Source of the DNA: JACCWP01 sp963801045
GTDB lineage: Bacteria > Actinomycetota > Actinomycetes > Propionibacteriales > Nocardioidaceae
NCBI GenBank assembly: GCA_963801045.1
Contig: CAWDDC010000003.1
Span: 744,001 to 808,000, forward strand
Direction of reading: 5' to 3'
Length of the DNA stretch: 64,000 bases
The position numbers and the translations under genes are program-made. The notes under the pieces were generated by a model, which made no database searches, was not told where the DNA came from, and saw only the letters and a list, made by a program, of their open reading frames with translations. This document shows, one piece after another, positions 18,934-29,472 of the stretch. Every line of letters begins with the position of its first letter. Position 1 is the stretch's first letter.

Positions 18934-19823
18934 GCGGGCTCCTCGGAGAGGCTGGTGTCGAGTACGACCGAGCGGGTCAGGTGGCGCGGTTCGTCGGGAT
19001 CGAGGCCGCGGTGCTCGGCGAGCGCGACGGCGAGCCGCTGGCAGGCGACGAGCCTGGCCAGCGGGTCGTAGGGCGGGTCGAGCACCGTGGCGCCGGTGGC
19101 CTCGACGTCGGCGAGCAGGTCCGCGTCGACCTCGCCGAGCGACACGACCAGGGTCCGCGCGCCGGCCGCCGCCACCGGGCCGTGCCGGTAGTCGAGCGCG
19201 GGGAAGCTCTCCGCCCACGCCTGCGCGCACTCGCGCATCTTCAGCGCCGCCTCCTGCGCGAGCCCGACCGTCCAGCCGCGACCGAGGTAGACGAAGTGGC
19301 GGTACGCCGCGACGTCGGCCACCGGCGCGGCGAGCGCCTGGTCGAGATCGGAGAGCGTGGCGGTCAGGTCCGCGCCGAGCGCCGCACGCCACTGGGCCAG
19401 CGACGCGGTGGGGAAACGGGTCTGGACCACCGACTCCTCGTCGGCGTAGCCGAGGTCGACCACGTGCTCCGCGAACGCACCGACCGGGGAGTCGGGCACC
19501 CCGGTGACGACGATCCGGCGCGCGCCGGCGTGCTCGGCGAGGGCGTCGAGCACCTCCGTGGTGGTGCCCGAGCGGCTGAACGCGACGACGTGGTCGTAGC
19601 GGCGCCCGGGCGGCAGCTCGGACGCGTACGCCCAGTCGGTCTCGCCGTGGCCGGCGCTCTCGCGCAACCAGGCCGCCGCCTGCGCCACGAACGCGGAGGT
19701 GCCGCAACCGAGCAGCAGCGCGCGCGCCCCGCGCGGCGGCAGAACCCCCGCCTCGGCCGCCTCGGCCACGGCGCGACGCCAGACCTCTGGCTGGGTGGCG
19801 ATCTCGTCGTTCGTGCGGCTCAC
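18930..19823 (-). CDS. SIS-domain sugar isomerase/deaminase, AgaS-like
   Basis: About 298 residues with two SIS domains. The first carries LLLGCGTSAFVAQA and the phosphosugar-binding AFSRSGTTTEVLDAL; the second carries LGRGWTVGLAQEAALKMRE and DYRHGP. The RHGP motif resembles AgaS (galactosamine-6-phosphate deaminase/isomerase) more than GlmS (KHGP). It would convert an aminosugar phosphate to a ketose phosphate plus ammonia. GTG 19823 chosen, GTG 19841 possible. It heads the operon SIS, binding protein, two permeases. Confidence 0.8.
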   Translation of the reverse strand: MSRTNDEIATQPEVWRRAVAEAAEAGVLPPRGARALLLGCGTSAFVAQAAAWLRESAGHGETDWAYASELPPGRRYDHVVAFSRSGTTTEVLDALAEHAGARRIVVTGVPDSPVGAFAEHVVDLGYADEESVVQTRFPTASLAQWRAALGADLTATLSDLDQALAAPVADVAAYRHFVYLGRGWTVGLAQEAALKMRECAQAWAESFPALDYRHGPVAAAGARTLVVSLGEVDADLLADVEATGATVLDPPYDPLARLVACQRLAVALAEHRGLDPDEPRHLTRSVVLDTSLSEEPA

Positions 19824-19925
19824 GGGTTCAGTGACCCGCACGGGTGCGCGGAGTGTCCAGCGGCGGGATCAAACGCGCACGGTGCGCTGCGCGACCTGCG
19901 CGCTCGGTGCCCGGTACGGGCCACG

Positions 19926-20994
19926 ATGACCGGCGTGGACCCCCGACTCTCGCAGTGGCGCCCGGTGCCGGCAGTGGTGCTGCCTGCCCATCAGGTGCCC
20001 CAGCCCGCCGTCCCTGTCGTCGACGTGCACAACCACATCGGGCGCTGGCTGGCCGCCGACGGGTCCTGGCTGGCGCAGGACACGGCCGAGCTGGCCGCGA
20101 CGCTGGCCACCGCCGGCGTCGAGACGCTGGTCAACCTCGACGGCCGCTGGGGCGACGACCTGGTCGCCAACGTCGACCGCTACGACCGCGCCGCGCCGGG
20201 GGCGTACGTCACCTTCTGCCACGTCGAGTGGGCGCAGCTCGCCGACAGCGGCGGGCCGGACGACCCCGACGCTGGTCGGGCGGCTGACGGCGCAGCTGGA
20301 GCAGTCGGCCGATGCCGGCGCCCGCGGGGTCAAGGTCTGGAAGGACCTGGGGCTGTCGGTGCGGGACGCGACCGGCGCGCTGGTACGCCCCGACGACCCG
20401 CGGGTCGTGGCGGTGCTGCAGGCGGCCGGCGAGCTCGGCCTGCCGGTGCTGATCCACACCGCCGACCCGGTGGCCTTCTTCGAGCCGCTGGACGAGCGCA
20501 ACGAGCGGCTGGACGAGCTCGGGGCGATGCCGCAGTGGTGGTTCGGCGGGCCGGAGCACCCGACCTTCGCCGAGCTGATCGAGGCGTTGCACCGGCTGGT
20601 CGGCGCCTGCCCGGGCACGACGTTCATCGGCGCGCACGTCGGCTGTCACGCCGAGGACCTCGGCGCGGTGGGCGACGCCCTCACCCGGCTGCCGAACTGG
20701 AACGTCGACACCGGCGGCCGGCTCGGCGAGGTGGGCCGGCAGCCGCGGGCGTTCCGCCGGCTGGTGGAGGCGTTCCCCGACCGGGTGCTGTTCGGCAGCG
20801 ACTGCTACCCGCCCGACCTCGCGGAGTACCGCCGCTGGTGGCGGTTCCTGGAGACCGACGACGAGCACTTCTCCTACTGCGAAGAGGGCGAGATCCCGCC
20901 GCAGGGCCGGTGGCGGATCAGCGGCGCCGCGCTGCCCCGCACCCTGCTGCCCGCGCTCTACCGGGACAACGCCCACCGGCTGCTCGGGCTCTGA
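19926..20994 (+). CDS. amidohydrolase, Amidohydro_2 type (one frame break)
   Basis: About 355 residues of the metal-dependent TIM-barrel hydrolase superfamily. The first metal motif is DVHNHIGRW, further ligands come from GAHVGCHAEDL, and the catalytic Asp from LFGSDCYPPDLAEY. A +1 shift near 20267 (GACCCCGACGC) separates the HxH piece from the rest. Family members hydrolyse or decarboxylate small cyclic acids; the actual substrate is not evident. Divergent from the SIS/ABC operon across an 85-100 bp promoter region, and convergent with the glycosidase-like lipoprotein (stops adjacent at 20994/20995). Confidence 0.8.
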
Positions 20995-22733
20995 TCACGG
21001 CGCCGTGAGGCGCACCACCCGGACGAAGCGGGCGGTGAGGTTCGACCCACGGGCGGTCAGCCGGAGGTCGGTGGAGCCGGCCAGCGAGTCGTCCGGCCGC
21101 AGCGCCGGGACCCGTACCGTCGCGGTCCGCCACTTCCCCGAGTCGTGGTAGCGGATCGCCGGGCTGCGCCCGTCCGGCCACCGCAGCCGCCAGCTGCCGT
21201 CGCCGCGGTCGAGGAACGTCACCTTCACCAGCACGTCGTGGGCCGCCGCCGGGTCGAGGAACCTCTCGTCGACGTCGAACGCGAGCGACGGGCTGCCACC
21301 GGCGAGGTTCGTCCGCAGGCCCTCGTAGGCCACCCCGTTGTCGGGCTCGATGTCGCCGCGGTGCACGTCGGCGTGCGAGCGCCGCGCGACCGCGAGGGGT
21401 GCGACGTCACGCTGCACCAGCCAGCGCTCCCAGTTGCGCACGAACGGGCGGCCGCGCCACTCCCGTCCGCCGGGGCCGAACGGGCCGTCCTCCCACCGCC
21501 AGTAGCGGTCCTCCGCGTCGCGCAGCGCGGCCCACGCGTCGGCGGACTCGCCGGGGCGCTGCCCGAGCGAGAGCCGCACCCAGTCCCAGTGCTCGGAGAG
21601 GCGGTCGAGACCCGACGGCCCGGGCACGACGTAGAGCCAGTTCAGCTGCAGCTGCAGCGCCTTGAGGTTGCTGGTCGTGACCGAGTAGCCGAAGTTGTCG
21701 GAGTGGTAGCCGCAGTCGACGTAGCACTCGTTCTCGGTGGCCCGGACCCGTTGATCGCCCGGCGAGCGCCGCAGCGCCAGGTGCCCGTTGGGCCGCACCC
21801 GGGAGCCGTACGCCGGCGTCTCCGAGAGGTGGAAGTTGGCCAGCTCGCTGATGCCGGTGCGCACCCCCATGCCGGCGCGCACCGCGTCGGTGGTGAGCAG
21901 GTCGTCCGCGCGGCCGAACGGGCCCCACGGGTAGTCCTCGCCGGTGAAGACCAGCCGCCCGACGTCGTCGCCGCCGATGTCTGCCAGGTCGGACACCATC
22001 CGCGCGTACCAGCGCAGGTACGTACGCCGGTCGAGCCGCCCGTGGTTCACCGCCTGGGTGATGATCTCGTAGTCGAACTCCGACCAGGTGAACGCGCCCG
22101 GGCACGTACGCGAACCGGAAGTTGCGGTCGTCCAGCAGGCCCTCGTCGACCAGCAGCTGGCGCCAGGTGGTGCGCAGCGCGTCCCAGACGCAGTCGTCCC
22201 AGATCGGCAGGTGCCGCTGGCCGTCGTAGTCGCGGCCGACCGGGCGGACGTCGCACTCGTCGGCCACCCAGTCCGGTGCCCAGTCGGCGCCGCTGGCGAA
22301 CATCCGCACCCAGTACGGGCCCTTCTCCGCGAGCTGCTCGCCGAGCGGCTCGAACTGCATGCCCTGCGCCTCACCGGTCGAGGTGAGGTCGAGCGGTGCG
22401 TCGGGCTCGGGCGCGACCTGCGCCCACGACACGTCGACGCTGCGGACCCTGACGTGGTCGCCCGGGGACGCGTCCTCGGAGAAGAACCCGGAGTCGTCGG
22501 CGGGACGCACCCATCGCGGCAGCGACCAGTCGAGGCCGTTGCGCACGACCGGCCGGCCGACGCGGGCGGACAGCAGCGGCGCCTGCGGCCCGGCCCGGTC
22601 CGCCGACGGAGCTGACCCGGCCGGCGCCGAGCAGGGGCACCGTCTCGGCCGCCTCGTCGGGGTCGCCGACGGCGGCGGTGCAGCCGGCAAGCACCGCCGC
22701 GACGGCGAGTGCTGCCGCGACCCGGCGGCTCAT
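20995..22733 (-). CDS. secreted lipoprotein with a glycoside-hydrolase-like barrel (two frame breaks)
   Basis: About 578 residues. The N-terminus MSRRVAAALAVAAVLAGC is a lipoprotein signal peptide. The body looks like a clan-A glycosidase TIM barrel: VSWAQVAPEPDAPLDL early, YVPGAFTWSEFDYEI, LVFTGEDYPWGPFG and ENECYVDCGYHSDNFGY, with acidic residues suited to catalysis; a beta-sandwich tail (about the last 120 residues) could bind carbohydrate. I cannot name the family. +1 shifts near 22615 and 22105. ATG 22733 overlaps the GH4 gene stop, so the two are one operon. Confidence 0.6.
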
Positions 22734-24050
22734 GGCGTCGGGCGGAGCGGTCCGCGCAGCGCCGGCGGCAGCAGGTCGCCGTGCGCCTCGACCATGGCGT
22801 CGCACAGGTCCCAGATCGCCTCGACCGTCAACGTGGCCGCGGCATTGGGGTCGACCATCACGGCCTGGCGGACCATCCGCGGGTCGTCGCGGACGGCCGC
22901 CTGCACGGTCAGGTCCACCACGCCGAGGAAGGACCTGTTCAGCGCCGCACCGACCGGCGGCAGCGCTCCGACGTGCGACGGCAGCGCGCCGGTGCCGTCG
23001 ACGGCGACCGGCACCTCGACCCCGAGCCCCGCGGGCAGGTCGGTGAGCAGCCCGGTGTTGGCGACGTTGGCGTGGATGACGCGCGGCTGTCCGGTCACCA
23101 TCGAGTGGATCACCTGCGGCGCGTACTCGGTGGCGTCGGCCGCCTCCAGCGGCTGGTCGGCGTCGAGCAGCCGCCGGGTCTCCTCGTACTCCGCGAGGTT
23201 GCCGGCACTGATGCCCTTGTAGTCGCCGACCGGGATCCGCAGCCGGTCGATCTCGCTGTCGTGGTGGAGGTACCACGGCAGGTACTCGCTGGAGTGCTCG
23301 CTGGTCTCGGTCGGGTAGCGGCCGAGCCGGCGGTACATGTCCACCCGCACCCGCCGCCGCAGCTCGGGGTCGGCGGCGATGCGTGCGTCCAGCCGCGGGT
23401 AGAGGTCCTCGCCCGCGTGCTCCCAGCGCAGCAGCCAGGCCTGGTGGTTGACGCCGGCGGCCAGGTAGCGGGTGCCCTCGAGCGGCACGCCGATCAGCTC
23501 GCACAGACCGTGGACCGTCCAGTAGACCGAGTGGCACAGCCCCAGCGCCTTGACCCGCGGGTGCCGCGCGGCCAGGTAGGTGAGGTTCATCGACATCGGG
23601 TTCGTGTACGACAGCAGCCACGCGTCGGGACAGACCTCGACCATCGTCTCGGCGATCCGGTCGAGCACCGGGAACGTGCGCAGCGCGCGGAAGATGCCAC
23701 CGACGCCGAGGGTGTCGCCGATGGTCTGCCGCAGCCCGAACCGCTCGGGCACGTCGAAGTCGACCAGCGTCGCCGCGTGCCCCCCGACGTTGACCGCGTT
23801 GATCACGAAGTCGGCGCCGTCGAGTGCCGGTGCCAGCTCGAGGTGCGCGGTGACCGTCGGCTTGGCGCCGAGCTGTGCGGCCACCCGGTGCGCCATCCGC
23901 TCGGCGGTGTCGAGCCGCTCGGCGTCGATGTCGTGCAGCCGCAGCGTGGCGCCCTGCGAGCTCGGGCATGGCGAGGATGTCGAAGAGGAGGTCGCGGGTG
24001 AACACGACACTGCCGGCTCCGACGAACGTGATGACGGGCTGGTCAACCAT
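22730..24050 (-). CDS. family 4 glycoside hydrolase, alpha-galactosidase/6-phospho-glycosidase type (one frame break)
   Basis: About 440 residues. The NAD-binding N-terminus ITFVGAGSVVFTRDLLFDIL, the metal-binding Cys in LGLCHSVYW and His in GVNHQAWLL, and NANVANTGLL-type segment are hallmarks of GH4, whose enzymes cleave glycosides by an NAD- and Mn-dependent redox mechanism. GSVVFTRDLL is closest to the alpha-galactosidase (MelA/AglA) branch. A +1 shift lies near 23955, at LAMPEL/GATLRLHD. It diverges from the DeoR-type regulator and is followed by the glycosidase-like lipoprotein. Confidence 0.85.
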
Positions 24051-24148
24051 GCGTGCAGTGAACACCGCACCCGCACCAGGGCTGAACGAACAAGCACCCG
24101 GGGATGCGCGTTTGTGCATCGCGGGCGTAACGCGCGGATGATGGGGGG

Positions 24149-24991
24149 GTGGGTGAGGCGGGAGCGTGGCGGCGGGCTGACCGGGTCGCGGCCATCCTCG
24201 ACCGGTTGGCGAGCACCGGATCGGTGACGCGTGGCCGAGCTCGCCGGCGACTTCGGCGTCTCGCTCGCGACGCTGCGCCGCGACCTGCAGCTGCTCGAGG
24301 AGCAGAAGCTGCTCGGCCGTACCCACGGCGGCGCGGTGGCGATCGACGTGGCCTACGAGCTGCCGGTGCGCTACCGCACCAACCAGCAGCGGGAGCAGAA
24401 GCGGGCGATCGCCCGGATGGCGGTGACCCGCATCCCGCTCGGCGCGGTGGTGGGCCTCACCGGCGGCAGCACGACGACCGAGGTGGCCCGCCAGCTGACC
24501 GTGCGCGACAGCCTCACCGTCGTGACCAACGCGCTCAACATCGCCGCCGAGCTGGCGATCCGGCCCAAGGTCAAGGTCGTCGTGCCCGGCGGCGTCGCCC
24601 GCCCGCAGTCGTACGAGCTGGTGGGCGTCTGGAGCGAGCAGGCGCTGCGCGGCATCAACATCGGGGTCACGGTGGTCGGGGTCGACGGCGTGGACGCCGA
24701 CGGCGGCATCACCACCCACGACGAGGTGGAGGCGCAGACCAACGCCGCCCTGCTGGCCCGCGCCCGCACCGTCGTGGTGGTCGCCGACGTCGAGCAAGGT
24801 GGGGCGCGTGCACCTGGCCCGGATCGCCGGGCTCGACAGCGTCGACGAGGTGATCACCGACCCGGCCGCCGACCCGGATGCGGTCGAGCGGCTGCGCGCG
24901 ACCGGCACCACGGTCACGATCGTCGGAGCGGCCCGCGCCGGCGCTGGCCAGCGTGCCGCCCGTCGAGGTCCGGACAGAGGAGACGTCGTGA
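24149..24991 (+). CDS. DeoR-family transcriptional regulator (three frame breaks)
   Basis: About 280 residues: DeoR helix-turn-helix (VAAILDRLASTGSVT, ELAGDFGVSLATLRRDLQ) followed by the DeoRC sugar-phosphate sensor (GLTGGSTTTEVARQL, VTNALNIAAELAIRP, GVDGVDADGGITTHDE). +1 shifts near 24228, 24796 and 24925 join the pieces; the last frame ends at TGA 24989-24991, overlapping the GH114-like gene start by GTGA, which supports this reconstruction. It is divergent from the GH4 gene and probably represses both sides when the sugar phosphate is absent. Confidence 0.78.
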
Positions 24992-25803
24992 AGCGATCAG
25001 CCGCGTGGCTCACCGTCGCGCTGGGCACCGCCCTGGCCACCGTGCTGGGCCTCGGCGCCTCGTCGACGGCGCAGGCGAGCCCGGTGGACGACCGGCCGGG
25101 GTCGATCGCACTGCCGACGCCCGACGTCGACTGGGACTACCAGATCGGCGGCAGCTTCCCGCCCGCGCGCAGCGTCGGCATCGTGTCGCGCGACCGCCGC
25201 GACGAGCCGCTCGCCGACGCCTACAACATCTGCTACGTCAACGCGTTCCAGACCCAGGCCAACGAGAAGGCGTTCTGGCGCGACCACTGGCGGCTGGTGC
25301 TGAAGAAGGACGGGCACCCGGTCGTCGACGGCGCGTGGGGCGAGTGGCTGCTCGACACCCGCACCCCGAACAAGCGGCACGCCCTCACCCGCATCGTCGG
25401 TCGGTGGATCGACCGGTGCGCGGCCGACGGGTTCGACGCGGCCGAGTTCGACAACTTCGACTCCTGGGGCCGCAGCAGGCACCTGGTGACCAAGCCGGAC
25501 AACGTCGCGTACGCGCGGCTGCTGATCGCGCGGGCGCACGCGGCCGGGCTCGCGGCCGCGCAGAAGAACTGGGCCGAGTTCGCCGACCGCGGGCCGGGGA
25601 TCGGCTTCGACTTCGCGATCGCCGAGGAGTGCAACCGCTGGCACGAGTGCCAGTCGTACGCCGGCCCCTACGACGACCGGGTGCTCGTCGTCGAGTACCG
25701 GGACCAGGACTACCGCCGCGGCTGCCGGGTGTGGGGCGACCGGCTGTCGATCGTGCGCCGCAACCTCAACGTGTCGCCCGACGGGGTCAACCGCCGCTGC
25801 TGA
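24988..25803 (+). CDS. secreted endo-alpha-1,4-polygalactosaminidase-like protein (GH114)
   Basis: 271 residues, intact. A signal peptide (WLTVALGTALATVLGLG, cleavage after AQA) directs export. The mature protein is a TIM barrel of the GH114/TM1410 family: WDYQIGGSFPPARSVGIV, CYVNAFQTQ, GFDAAEFDNFDSWGR with the acidic active-site pair, AAAQKNWAEF, and AIAEECNRWHECQSY. Founding members hydrolyse alpha-1,4-linked galactosamine polymers. GTG 24988 has an AGAGGAG ribosome-binding site and overlaps the DeoR stop, so regulator and enzyme are coupled. Confidence 0.85.
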   Translation: MKRSAAWLTVALGTALATVLGLGASSTAQASPVDDRPGSIALPTPDVDWDYQIGGSFPPARSVGIVSRDRRDEPLADAYNICYVNAFQTQANEKAFWRDHWRLVLKKDGHPVVDGAWGEWLLDTRTPNKRHALTRIVGRWIDRCAADGFDAAEFDNFDSWGRSRHLVTKPDNVAYARLLIARAHAAGLAAAQKNWAEFADRGPGIGFDFAIAEECNRWHECQSYAGPYDDRVLVVEYRDQDYRRGCRVWGDRLSIVRRNLNVSPDGVNRRC

Positions 25804-25841
25804 GCCGGGGCAGCGCCCGGCGGCCGACTACCGTGGAGGCG

Positions 25842-28208
25842 ATGTCCTCCGATCCCGGCCAGCGCCCGCCGCGCACCCTGGCCGACACCCTGCGCGGGTG
25901 GGACGACGCGGCCCTGACCCGGCTGCTGGTGGCCCGGCCCGACCTGTCCCGTCCGGCACCGGCCGACGTCGGGCAGCTCGCGGCGCGCGCCAGCGGGCGC
26001 GGGTCGGTCGGGATCGCGGTCGACCGGCTGGACACCCCGCACCTCGCGGTGCTCGAGGTGCTGGCCCGACGCGAGGAGCCGCTCGCCCTGTCCGATCTCG
26101 ACCGGGTCGTGCACGCGAGGCCCGAGACGATCCGGTCGGTCGTCGCGGTCCTGCGCTCGCTCGCCCTGGTGTGGGGTGGCGACGACGACCTGCGGCTGGT
26201 CCGGACCGCACGCGACGTGGTCGGTCCGGCCCCGGCCGGTCTCGGCCCGGGCTGGTCACGCTGCTGACCGGCCGGCCGCCGGCCCGGTTGCAGGTGCTCG
26301 CCACCGACCTCGGGCTCGAGCCGGCGGGCGACCCGGTCGACGACGGCCCGCCGGGTCGCCGCGGCGTACGCCGACGCCGACTGGGCGGCGGCCCGGGTCG
26401 AGGACGCCAGGGCCGCGGCGGGCGACGACGCCGTGCGACTGCTCGACCGGCTCGTCGACGGGCCGCCCAGCGGCCGGCTCGGCCAGGTGCCCGACGACGT
26501 CTCGCTGGCGACCGCGAGCGGGCCGCTCGAGCACCTGCTCGCGCGCGGCCTGCTGGTCGGCACCGACGCGCGCACGGTGACGCTGCCGTACGAGGTCGGC
26601 GTGCTGCGCCGTGGCGGCCACAGCACCCGGACGGCCGTCGACGAACCGCCGCCGGTGGCGACCAAGGACGTCGGGCCCGACCTGGTGGACAAGGTCGGGG
26701 CGGGCGCGGTGTTCGAGCTGGTCCGACGGGTCGAGCTGGTGCTGGAGGCCTGGGGCCACAACCCGCCGACGGTCCTGCGCTCGGGTGGCGTCGGGGTCCG
26801 TGACGTGCGTGCGCTCTCGTCCGCCCTCGACGTCGACGACGACCAGACCGGGTTCCTGGTGGAGCTGGCCAAGGCCGCCGGACTGCTCGCGACCGGCGCC
26901 GACGAAGAGCGCGACGAGACGTGGCTGCCGACGCATGCCTCCGACGGGTGGCGCGCGGAGTCCGCGGCCCGCCGGTGGGCGGTGCTCGTGCACGCGTGGC
27001 TGCGTACTCCCCGTGCGACGGCGCTGGTCGGCGCCCGGGACGAGAACGACCGACCGGTCAACGCCCTCGCGCCCGACCTCGAACGCGGCGCGGCGGCGAC
27101 GGTCCGCGCGGCGACGCTGGACGCGCTGGCCGCGCTCCCGCCCGGCGCGGCGGTGACCTCCGAGGACGACGTGGTCGCACAGGTGGCCTGGGCCCGGCCG
27201 AGGAGGGCCGTGCTGCGGGACCGCACCGTGCGCCGCACCCTGCTCGAGGCGGGGTGGCTCGGCGTCACCGCCATGGGTGCGCTGACCGCGGCCGGCCGTC
27301 GGCTCGCGACCGGCGCCGACCCGGCCGAGGGGCTGGACGCGCTGCTGCCGACCCCGGTCGACCACGTGCTGCTGCAGGCCGACCTCACCGCCGTCGCGCC
27401 CGGGCCGCTGGAACCCGCCGTCGCGCGGGGGCTCGCGCTGCTCGCCGACGTGGAGTCGCGCGGCGGCGCCACCGTCTACCGGTTCGGCCCCGCGTCGATG
27501 CGGCGCGCGCTGGACGCGGGCTGGCCGGCCACCGAGGTGCACGCCTTCCTCGAGCAGCACTCCCGCACGCCGGTGCCGCAGCCGCTGTCCTACCTCGTGG
27601 ACGACACGGCGCGCCGGCACGGCCGGCTCCGGGTCGGCGGCGCCGGCGTCTACGTACGCAGCGACGACCCGGCCGAGCTGGACGCGCTGCTCGCCGACAG
27701 CGGGCTGGTCTCGCTGCGGCTCCGCCGGGTGGCGCCGACGGTGGCGCTGTCCGAGGCGCCCGCCGACGTGGTGCTCGCACGACTGCGGGCCACCCACCAC
27801 GCGCCCGTGCTGGAGGACGCCGAGGGTCGCAGCGCGGAGACCGCCGCGCCCGGTGCGCCGTGCGCCGACCCGCCCGGTGCCTGCCACCACCGTCACCGTG
27901 CTGGGAGAGGCCGAGGCGGTGGCCGTCGTCACCGCGGTGCGTGCCGGCGAGCGCGCCCGCGCGTCCCGGCCCACCGGCGAGCAGCCGCCGGCCGCGGGTC
28001 CGGCCCGGCTGGTGGCGCAGCTGCGCGACGCCGCCGAGGACGGGCGCACCGTCTGGCTCTCCTACCTGGACGAGACCGGCACCGTCTCCGAGCGGGTCGT
28101 CGACCCGGTCGGCGTCGACGGCGGCCGGCTGACCGCCTACGACCACCGCTCGGCGCGTACCCGCACGTTCACGCTGCACCGGATCAGCCGGGTGGCGCGG
28201 CCGGCTGA
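25842..28208 (+). CDS. helicase-associated (XPB/Ssl2-like N-terminal, WYL-like tail) protein, frame-disrupted
   Basis: About 780 residues if the pieces are joined. TLRGWDDAALTRLLVARPDL at the start and the LEHLLARGLLVGTDARTVTL region match the actinobacterial helicase-C-associated family that accompanies XPB; no Walker motifs are present. The C-terminus (TVWLSYLDETGTVSERVVDP, RTFTLHRISRV) resembles a WYL-like sensor fold. Breaks near 26255 (missing base), 26360, 27860 and about 28200. ATG 25842 has GGAGG upstream. The XPB helicase itself is encoded 4 kb downstream; the two may act together in DNA repair. Confidence 0.75.
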
Positions 28209-28257
28209 CTGGCAGGCTGACCGGCCGGCCGGCCGAGTCCACTGGCAGCATGCAGGC

Positions 28258-29366
28258 GTGGAGCGGCGGACGGTGGGGGTCGAGGAGGAGCTGCTGCTCG
28301 TCGATCTCGCCGACGGCACGCCCCGCCCGTACGGCGCGCCGGTGGTCAGCACCGCCGACGATCCGGGCGACGACGGACCCGGCGGGGTGGAGGAGGAGCT
28401 CAAGCGCGAGCAGGTCGAGCTCAACTCCGACCCGAGCGACGACCTCGACACCATCCGCCAGGACCTGCACGGCCTGCGCGGACCGGCTGTCCGAGTCCGC
28501 GCGCAGCCACGGACTCGGGCTCGCCGCCCTCGCCACCAGCCCGGTGCCGGTCGACCCGACCTCCACCCGCGACGCCCGCTACGAGCAGATCACCCGGGAG
28601 TACGGGCTGACCGCCCGCGAGCTGCTGGTCAACGGCTGCCACGTGCACGTCGCGATCGGCTCCCGCGAGGAGGGCGTGGCGGTGGCCGACCGGATCCGCC
28701 CGTGGCTCGCGGTCATCACGGCGCTGGCGTGCAACTCACCGTTCTGGCAGGGCGTCGACAGCGGCTACGCGAGCTATCGGCAGCGGGTGTGGAGCCGGAT
28801 GCCCAGTGCCGGGCCGACCGAACCGTTCCGCGACGTGGCCGGCTACGACCGCGCGGTCGAGCAGATGGTCTCCAGCGGGGCGGCGATGGACGCGGGCATG
28901 GTCTACCTCGACGCCCGGCTGGCGCAGGACTACCCCACGCTCGAGCTGCGGATCGCCGACGTCTGCGCCGACGTCGACGACCGCCGTGCTGGTCGCCGGG
29001 CTCTGCCGCGGGCTGGTCGAGACCGCCGCCCGCGAGTGGGCCGACGGCGCACCCGCCCCCGACGTACGGGTCGAGGTGCTGCGCGGCGCCGCGTGGCGGG
29101 CGGCGCGCTCCGGGGTGTCCGGCGACCTCGTCGACACCCTCGCCGCGCGCCCGGCCCCGGCGGCGCAGCTGGTCGAGCGGCTGATCGGGCACGTCGAGCC
29201 GGCGCTGCGCGCGTACGGCGACCTCGAGCGAGTGTGGTCGACAGCACAGCGGGTGCTCGACGAGGGCACCGGAGCCGATCTCCAGCGGGCCGCATACGCC
29301 GCAAATCGGGGCGATCTGGTCGCGGTCGTACGAGATGCGGTGACCCGGACGACCGGGCATCGATGA
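28258..29366 (+). CDS. carboxylate-amine ligase, YbdK/GCS2 type (two frame breaks)
   Basis: About 368 residues of the glutamate-cysteine ligase 2 family. RTVGVEEELLLVDLADG is the diagnostic N-terminus, EELKREQVELNSDP follows the ATP site, and GCHVHVAIGSREEG, CNSPFWQGVDSGYASYR and SSGAAMDAGMVYLDARLA are typical core motifs. Members ligate an amino acid to the gamma-carboxyl of glutamate; in actinobacteria some make ergothioneine precursors, but no egt genes are adjacent. GTG 28258; +1 shifts near 28482 and 28985. Confidence 0.85.
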
Positions 29367-29472
29367 GTTCAGGGGTCCCTCAGGGTCAAACCGGATGACG
29401 GATGTCGGTGTCCGTCAGTAGCGTTTCGATCGGTCGCAAGCAGGGCGGCCGCACCCGGAGGGAAACCCGCAC

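Noticed and set aside
22371..25040. Very long open frames antisense to or spanning several genes (also 199-1137, 5436-6400 areas)
   Set aside because: High-GC DNA gives long stop-free shadow frames; their products are Arg/Pro/Gly-rich without family similarity.
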